Assembly (NCBI RefSeq): GCF_024763615.1 | Contig: NC_077222.1 | Location: 70,928,001 to 70,992,000 of the forward strand | From: Phlebotomus papatasi | Taxonomy: Eukaryota > Arthropoda > Insecta > Diptera > Psychodidae | Reading direction: 5' to 3' | DNA: 64,000 nucleotides | Shown: piece by piece, positions 57,087 through 64,000 of the stretch | Layout: each line of letters opens with the position of its first letter | Numbering within the stretch: position 1 is the first letter of the stretch | Notes under the pieces: model-generated | The model's database searches: none | The model's input: the letters and a program-made list of their open reading frames with translations, nothing else | What the model was told of the DNA's origin: nothing | Made by a program: the position numbers and the translations under genes

Positions 57087-57359
57087 TACATTTGCGTCCG
57101 ATATAGGGTAAAGTGATATAATTTGGAATTAGTGTTACAAGTTTGACAATTCGCCGGTACAAGTTGGACATGGCTTTTTTCTTGATAAATACAGTACAAA
57201 ATTTGTTTTTAAGCACAAGGCACCAAATTTTAAAACTAAGGCATTAAAAATATACAAATAAAAATGGAGTACTAAATTTATCAAGACAAAAAGCCCTCCC
57301 CAAATTGTACCATTGTCCAACTTGTACCACTTTACCCTACATATACATTTGCGTCCGAT
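57087..57359. repeat. 16-bp direct repeat flanking a MITE
   Basis: TACATTTGCGTCCGAT occurs at 57087-57102 and again at 57344-57359, immediately outside the MITE 57106-57337. With a one-to-two base difference the similarity extends a little further (ACATA before it). A TA duplication alone would not create this. It may reflect a local duplication during insertion or repair. Confidence 0.75.
57106..57337 (+). mobile_element. MITE, GGGTAAAGTG/TACAAGTTGGACA family, intact
   Basis: GGGTAAAGTGATATAATTTG at the left and the right end (reverse complement GGGTAAAGTGGTACAAGTTG) are flanked by TA (57104-57105 and 57338-57339). It is 232 bp, nearly identical to the outer parts of 55562-56760. It preserves the pre-insertion site for the 954-bp element. 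It is non-coding. Confidence 0.92.
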
Positions 57360-59025
57360 CTAACGAGGTTGCATTTCATCTCGGACCAGCTAAGATTATA
57401 AATAATTTCAATTTAAAAAATCTTCTTATACATGAAACAAGACATATTACTCTTGATTTATTTACTGTTAAAACTACTGTACTTAAATGTCTTCACATAT
57501 TTGGAAATAACATTCACCACTATTATCTAGAAAATAAGAAGCATTACTATATATAGCATGTTGTCACTTTTCGTATGGCTGCAATCGCGTGAAAATAACA
57601 CATCGTAAAAATATTGAACGTATTTTCCACCTAAAGTCAAATATAAGTAATACTATACATGTGTTACAAGTGTTGCCTAGCGAAGATGAAATGCTATTTC
57701 TAACATCATAAAGCCATAGCAAATAATTCTCAAACACAAATATCATCATAGAAAAATTGATAAAAATAAACGATTTATTTTTTTTACACAAAAGTAAATT
57801 TATTCATAGTTCTATTTATATTTGGTATTAGTAGAAACTTCATAGAGGTTCCTCACAATCAAATTGTTCGTCATCATAGTATAAATTAAAAGTATTTAAG
57901 TATACACTTGAGAATACCCTTTTTATTTATAATGACCTAAATACTTGACTAAAGTTGAAAAGTCAAATGAAACAATTAAGTGAAGCTGATGCATTCATAT
58001 GAATTTGCATCTTTTAATTAAATTTTTCCATATTTAAAGTGAACGCAATCCGTACCACTATAAAGTTTATTTCTATTCTCTTCAAACAAAAAACTCTTTC
58101 TTTAATTTAAATGGATTTTCAGTATAAACCGTGAGTTTTTCTGAATTTTCCAGTGCTGACTAATATGAATTTTTATATTATATAATCCAAATTCCAAAGA
58201 AAAATAGTACTAGACGAGTTTTATTTATTCATATGAAACTATTATACATAAATGCAGTTGAGAGCTACCAGATGAGTTGAATGAAATATGAATTGAAAGA
58301 GTAGCACCCAAGAAGGATGAGAAATATTCAAATATCTTTCTTGAAATTTCATTCATCATTCTCCTTGTCAGACTTTAACGTACATTTCAAGATTTTAATT
58401 TACAACTTTACCTTCTACTCTTTTATCATTACATATAATACAGACTTTTCGATTTAAGACTCAAAACTGTCAGGAAACGAAGGAAATTATGAAATTAAAA
58501 TACTTGAGAAATTTCAGCAATACTAATTAGGAATTAAACTGAAAATGGATTCTAAAGCTGATGACTCCATTGAATTTTCCAACTATAATTGCGCAACTTG
58601 TATTTGTGTGAAAAAGCAAAACTAACAAATTCAAGACTTACAAATATTGTAGCAAAACAAAGGTTTGGAAAAGCGTCCCAGCTGTGCACAAACTCAGGAC
58701 TTAGATGCTATATCCCAAAAATATAGCTTATCCGCATTATTTTTCTAAATCAATAAATTTATTGATTTAACACAAGCTTTCAAACATTCTACAGTTTTTC
58801 TTTTAAATATCCTTATTTTTTTTTAATTGTTCATCGGTTCACTATCGATTTTAACCAATTTCTAAATCACCTTAAAGATTTCTTTAAAATAACTTGAAAA
58901 TTTTACTTTAAATAGAAAAGATTGAGGCAGTTTAAGGCATACATGGACTTTATAATATAAAATGCTGAGACGATAAATTAATGCTATGAAATAAGCACTG
59001 TATATATTTTAAGGCTGTGACAGAT
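57360..59025. other. AT-rich DNA without recognised features
   Basis: No gene, RNA or repeat is supportable. Frames near 57305-57791 are low-complexity. Confidence 0.45.
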
Positions 59026-59335
59026 TGAGCAAATGATTCATAACTTGGACATTACACATCAAAAGTTTCGAATCATTTACCGTTTACCGATTTACAACTG
59101 ATTAATTGAAGAGATTGAATCACTTAAGATTGCCTAAAATAGCTTTAGGAGCAATACAGGTAATTTTCTGATAAAAATTAGTCATCGGTTGTGAGCAGAT
59201 TCAGACTTATCAGAAATTGCAAGACCTTTCCAACGAGCCCAAATATGATCCCATGCGGTTGAAAAATACGCTATCTAGACCCTTTTCAACGTTTGACCGT
59301 AAAATATCGTTATTAGGAATGATTCAATTTTCGTG
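59026..59335 (-). mobile_element. Old dispersed repeat related to 1535-1905
   Basis: Shared words in order with 1535-1905 are AAAATAGCTTTAGGAGCAA, GATAAAAATTAGTCATCGGT, GCAGATTCAGACTTATCAGA, ACCTTTCCAACGAGCCCAAA and CATGCGGTTGAAAAATACGC. Read on the minus strand, CGGTCAAACGTTG and TAGATAGCG repeat the motif pair found after the (GTCC)n array at 10625-11060. No GGAC array remains here, so this copy is truncated on that side. Confidence 0.55.
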
Positions 59336-59339
59336 GACG

Positions 59340-59410
59340 AAATATTCGCCTAGGTAACCGCTAAAAAGTCTAAAACATATCCAAAAATGAAAAAAAATAA
59401 CACGACACGT
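59340..59410 (-). repeat. Reversed fragment of the 40892 tandem unit
   Basis: The minus strand reads CATTTTTGGATATGTTTTAG, a gap, then AGGCGAATATTTCG, matching the first 60 bp of the units at 40892-41525. The length is too short to say more. Confidence 0.5.
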
Positions 59411-62400
59411 TTTCAAGCAATCACAAAAAACATGGTTTTAGCCAGAAAGAGGGCATGTTAACGATCCTTGGGTAAACTTATAGAACGGTCAGCCGAAAAT
59501 TCCAAGTCTCAATCTCTAACCGAGATTTCGAGACCTTTCCAGCGAACACCAACTTGAATTAAACGATTAAGAAGATCAGACTTCGTTAGACCGTTCATTA
59601 GTCCAATGAAACACTTTAAGACTTTTGCTTTTTTTTTAGTTTGAGAAATAAAAGATTTAATTTAGTGTAACACAAAAAATGCCAGAAATCTTAGAATTCC
59701 AATTTTATGGATTTCAGGGATTTATCCAAATCAAAAAGTACTTTTAGGTGTAATGGAGTATCTATTAAGATTAGATAATGCAACATTAAAATAATTTTAT
59801 TTAAATTCAAGAATCATATCAAAATCAAATTAAGAATTTCAAATAACATCTTCTTAAAATAATAAAATTACACAAGTTTTATGTGAAGAGCTGAAGATGG
59901 AAAATCTAACAGTACTAAATGTAAAGTACACAAAAGTATAATTTGTTCAAAATTGCAAATTTGGACTCATAGTATGACTCTGATTCCATCTAGAAACCTT
60001 TCAAGTTCATATAAGTATGTAAGTTAAAACCCGGCTGGGAAACTTCCTCTACATTTCATTATCAATTTATAAAATAGTTTGAGCAACACCCTTTTAGAAA
60101 GTTAATGTGCAATGTACATAATTTAAAACTTGAGAAAATTATCCTCCTAAGAGCTTTTGAGATTTTTCCTCAAGTAATTTGCCCTTACACTGCAAGCTCT
60201 GCAGTATCTTTTATTCTATGAAAAATAAAGCAAGAGCTATGAATAACAATATCTAAGATAACCTATAAAGATATAAAGAAAAACATTTACATGTGAAATT
60301 ACACTTCGGATCCTCTCAAGAAGAAAACACAAGGATCAAGAGAATCTAGTTTCTTGGTAATCAGTAAAACCAATTTAATCTAATCTATTCGGTAGGAATT
60401 AAATAATTTTCACCTGTCGCTGAAGGATTTTCTTATAAATAAACCAATCTAAAATCTATAACGTTCAACAGTTAAGATTTTTGTCTACCATAAACTTTAT
60501 AAAAACCTATAAATAAATTTTATTGTTTTGAATATTCTGAACAAACTCAGTATAGAATATCATCAAATAATTCAATTATTTCACAATATGAGTACATAAA
60601 ATGCTGAACCATATTATTTTTATAATTTAAAAAAAAATGAAATCTAATATATCATAACTATATGGTACTCAAAATCCTCAAAAAGTGAAATAAAATACGG
60701 ATTGCGATATATTTTCCAAGTATATTGAAAAGTTTTTCGTTTCATTCGATTTTTATTATTATTATTTTTTTTGGAGAAGGCATTAACCCTCCTACTGCTC
60801 TGCTATTGGCATGTTAAAAGATACTATACGAATTTTACATCACACAGCATTTCTCTTTCGCACAGTATTTGTGTTATGTGTATTTTAGCGGCCTAAAAGT
60901 TGTGAGTTGTTCATCCACCCACGAAAATGCAAAATACTTGAATTCTTTTACTCTGTGTGGTATACAATATAATCCCTTCATATTCAATGAATTTTCCCTC
61001 CTCGTGCAAAAATTTCATTGAAACATTTTAGAGGGGTTAATATCATCCCATAAATATTCTGCATAATATTTTCATTACTTTAGACTTGGGTTTCTGTATA
61101 TCCAGGCACTATGGAAATTTGCAAATAGAAGCTGAGAAAAAAATCTAGCACCAGACAGATATAGACACAAGTAGTGGCAGAATAATTATCAAAATTTGTA
61201 TTTCTTCTTAATGTCCTCCACAGTTCTCAAAGTGTAATGAAGGCAGATTAAAATTTAATTTTATATTCAAGTCAAAAGACATTCAATTTATATTGTAATG
61301 GTGATTACGGTGATAATTTGTGAGAGAATAGAAAATTAAAAACAATTAAAAGTTTGAAATTACTTTGTTCATGAGAAGGAAAAAGACGTGAAAGAGATTT
61401 CCAGACCACCTTTCTTTCACAAACACAAGATTTTCACGAAATAAGAAGGTGGATTCTATATCTCGAATAGCAAACCATACTACTGTGAGATATAACTGGG
61501 AATCAAGTAAAGAACTTTTGTGCTTCTAGAAGTCACACAATTTTGAGATGAATCTTCCTCGCATTCTCGAAGTCATCATCAAGATGTACTCATACAGTGT
61601 AAATCGACACAATTTCCCTTCTCTCCACGTTGAAGTTCTTATTCACCGAGAATTTAGAAGAATTAAAAGAATCCACTTAAATATGGTGAGTCAATGAGAT
61701 GGAAGTTCAGCACAAAAATGTCTAGAGCATTATGTCTATGATGAGAGAAATAAAACGCTGTAGTATTACATATTTGGTTTTATTTCTTTTAAAAAATCCT
61801 CATATTTTTCTGGCTGCCACCATAACTTCCACTAATTTGCCATATCTTTTTATGGTGATCATTTGCACGATTTTAATTAGTTCAGTCTGAACATTTATCC
61901 ACAATTTTTCTTTTAATTGCATCAACTTTCGAGACGGAAAATTCTTTTTAAGTACTCGCAAACTTCATAGAAGCCGAAGAGTTAAAATTATTAAGAGAGT
62001 AGATTAGTATATTGCTTGCATATACTTATATTATATATAGACGTGGAACGTCTTGGAAAATGGGAAAACCCTTTGCTCATTACTCACTGCCCACCACTGT
62101 TTTTTTTCATGTGGAGAGGCTTAAAAAGTGCTGAAGTATTATAAACTCAATATTGTCTTATTACTTTTACGCTTCACTAGTATCATTGAATTTCTCCTTC
62201 AGAAATCAATTCTTTTTCTTCACAGGAAAAACAATCAGTAGCGAATGAAAACAAGAAAAGATTGGGGTACTCATAAATATGAAATAAAGATTGATATGTG
62301 ACGTAATTCGCAGAGTCGTGTTAAAACGCGCACAGCTCCTTTTAAACAAACTTTTAAAAAAGATCGATTTAATTTTCCACTCAAAATTGCATTTTTTAAA

Positions 62401-63363
62401 ATTTATGTCTAATCATTTTTATTTAGCTTCAGAGCATTTCGTAACATTTTTATAAATTTCATTGCTAAACTCGAGTATGTATTAAAATAAGAATGGGCTT
62501 TGACGCACAGTAGAGTAGGTTGAGTATCTCAAATCTGAATTTCACAAATTCGAGCATCGAACGGTTGAATTCAAAATGTGAAACATAAAGGTATGTCAAA
62601 AATCGTTTTTTTTTTTTTTGAGTTGAGAGCCACATTTCTCTGCTGATTCCTGCATAATTATACACATTATTTTCTTCTATAAATAAAATTTAAAAAAACA
62701 AACAATACATCACCACAAAGATTTATGAAAAAACACAAACCAAAAGTTCGAATTAAAAGTGAGAATTGTCATCCATTTATCACCTTCCCAAATGTTCGAA
62801 TTTAAGAGCCCTATTATATGTTTTGTTCTACAAAGTAATAAACAAAAAAACGTTAATGCGATTAACTTTCCATCTAATTTCGAATTGAGCTTAGGATACT
62901 GATCAACAAATTTTTTATCAAATTTTAAAATAGTGCACAAAAGTTCCATTTAAATAATTGTAGCGTAAAACAAGTAATTTCTTCAAAATTTTAGAAACAA
63001 ATTCAATTATGGAATAAAAGTTATCAAAAACTAAAAAAATTGCTATCAGATACAAGAATTATATAGCAAAATGCTTGCAATCATGTTATACCACTTCTAT
63101 TGCAATATGCGATATGAATTTTCCCATATTTTCTGCGTTTCTTCATAATTGATTTTGATGATTTTTTTTCATACATGAACTCGTGACAGCGTAAATTTAG
63201 TCGATTTAAGTTAAGGTCTAATTTTGACATTATTATATTAAATTTGTAAACTTATTGCTAATGAATTGTAAAAATTACAAAAATCCTGGCTGTTATAACT
63301 GTTACTATTTAAATCCGTACTAGGGCCGCTTCTAAGCCTGTAATTGCCTTCTGGGTATTTATT
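59411..63363. other. Unannotated AT-rich DNA, about 4 kb
   Basis: Words at 59470-59600 (AGAACGGTCAG, ACCGAGATTTCGAGACCTTT, CCAGCGAACACC) suggest another decayed (GGAC)n-type repeat, but I cannot align it with confidence. The rest has no recognisable repeat, RNA or coding sequence. The frames at 62465-62949 (minus) are low-complexity. Confidence 0.4.
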
Positions 63364-63365
63364 AC

Positions 63366-63617
63366 CACTGAGAGAAATCCGAAAAAGTTAAAATAACATT
63401 CCGGAAATGTTTATCTTACCCTGCAGTATTGATCCGAAATCGGTGTAAATATTATTCTTTTTAGGTGTATTAGGGGTTAAAGTTACCCTTTTTCGTGTTA
63501 ATTTTACCCTTAAAAAAGCGTAAAATTAACAATAAAAAATGTTGATATATTTTTACACCTAAAAGGTGTTAAAATTATGAGGAAAAAAAGTTAATCGCAC
63601 CCCCATTTTTCTCAGTG
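63366..63617 (-). mobile_element. CACTGAG MITE, second copy
   Basis: CACTGAGAGAAATCCGAAAA at the left and the right end, reverse complement CACTGAGAAAAATGGGGGTG, are flanked by a 2-bp duplication, AC (63364-63365 and 63618-63619). It is in opposite orientation to 4697-4950, with nearly equal length (252 and 254 bp) and the same series of GGTAAAATTAAC and GTTAATTTTACC words. It is non-coding. Confidence 0.85.
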
Positions 63618-63619
63618 AC

Positions 63620-64000
63620 TGTATCTGTTGGAGAGCCGAGAGAGTCAGTCCGGTCTAGAACGTCAGAGAAGAAGGACCTGTGGACATGAATCTCTTGGGG
63701 GAATCTAGCTGGGTGATAAGTTGCCTTAGGAGCATTCTCTCTCAATCCTTCCAGTCTTAGAATCCAACCGGTAGTTTACAAATTGAAGTTTTAAAATACC
63801 TAATTTACTATTTTTCCAATTAGTGGAATGCAGCCATGATTCGAACACAGTAAACTTTAAAAATATTCAAATTTTCTCTTTGTTTGCAAATAGCTATCAT
63901 TTTTCATCTCGTCTAATGAGGTTAAAAATTATCTATATTATGAATAAGAAGAAATGGCAACCTAGCTCTTTGCAACCAAAAAGAAAATCGCATCGTTTGA
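63620..64000. other. Unannotated DNA at the window edge
   Basis: The first 150 bp are less AT-rich (GAGAGCCGAGAGAGTCAGTC, then GGACCTGTGGACATG) but contain no frame or motif that I recognise. The rest is AT-rich. Confidence 0.4.

Overview
This is an AT-rich piece of eukaryotic nuclear DNA with no gene I can identify with confidence. There is no operon structure, no long open frame, no functional tRNA or rRNA gene and no CRISPR array. The longest ATG-initiated open frame is 216 codons (31856-32506, minus strand), and nearly all other frames are chance openings in AT-rich or repeated DNA. The density of short inverted-repeat transposons flanked by TA, the pogo and Tc1/mariner remnants, and the (GGAC)n-containing repeats resembling DINE/HINE elements suggest an arthropod, perhaps a dipteran. 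That assignment is inference from repeat style only. The window reads as intergenic or large-intron DNA that has been a landing zone for non-autonomous elements.

Layout. 1-3.3 kb: a (GGAC)n-type repeat, then two near-identical palindromic elements about 0.54 kb long. 4.6-5.8 kb: one MITE inserted inside another, then a third family. 7.1-12.4 kb: a 229-bp MITE, a truncated MITE, a second (GGAC)n-type repeat, a Tc1-like MITE and a 728-bp inverted-repeat element, packed end to end. 12.4-16.9 kb: unannotated. 17-19.6 kb: a microsatellite, a CACCGAG element carrying a tRNA-like module, and a 773-bp inverted-repeat element. 22.3-24.7 kb: three more MITEs. 26.5-28.2 kb: a pogo-like relic disrupted by a second CACCGAG element. 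28.9-33.1 kb: a cluster of five short foldback elements, one partial copy and the 216-codon ORF. 35.2-38.3 kb: a MITE, a Tc1/mariner transposase remnant and a 1.82-kb modular repeat whose second copy lies at 49.1-51.0 kb. 40.7-41.5 kb: a tandem repeat. 44.9-46.0 kb: a second pogo-like relic. 52.5-57.4 kb: MITEs, including an insertion whose empty site is preserved in a neighbouring copy. 59.0-59.4 kb: further old repeat fragments. 63.4-63.6 kb: another CACTGAG MITE.

Two unifying patterns emerge. First, at least seven otherwise unrelated inverted-repeat families begin with G-rich termini of the type GGG(G/T)AAA and are flanked by TA. Two of them (26511-28208 and 44908-45975) retain frame-broken pieces resembling the N-terminal DNA-binding region of pogo transposases. 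This suggests that pogo-type enzymes mobilised the whole group. Second, elements with CACYGAGAAAAA termini are flanked by perfect but variable 2-bp duplications (TA, AC, TT, AA), and their interiors are built from iterated short motifs. The 1.82-kb element contains three roughly 300-bp internal modules and ends in a hairpin. All of these calls come from reading the sequence by eye; no database search was possible.
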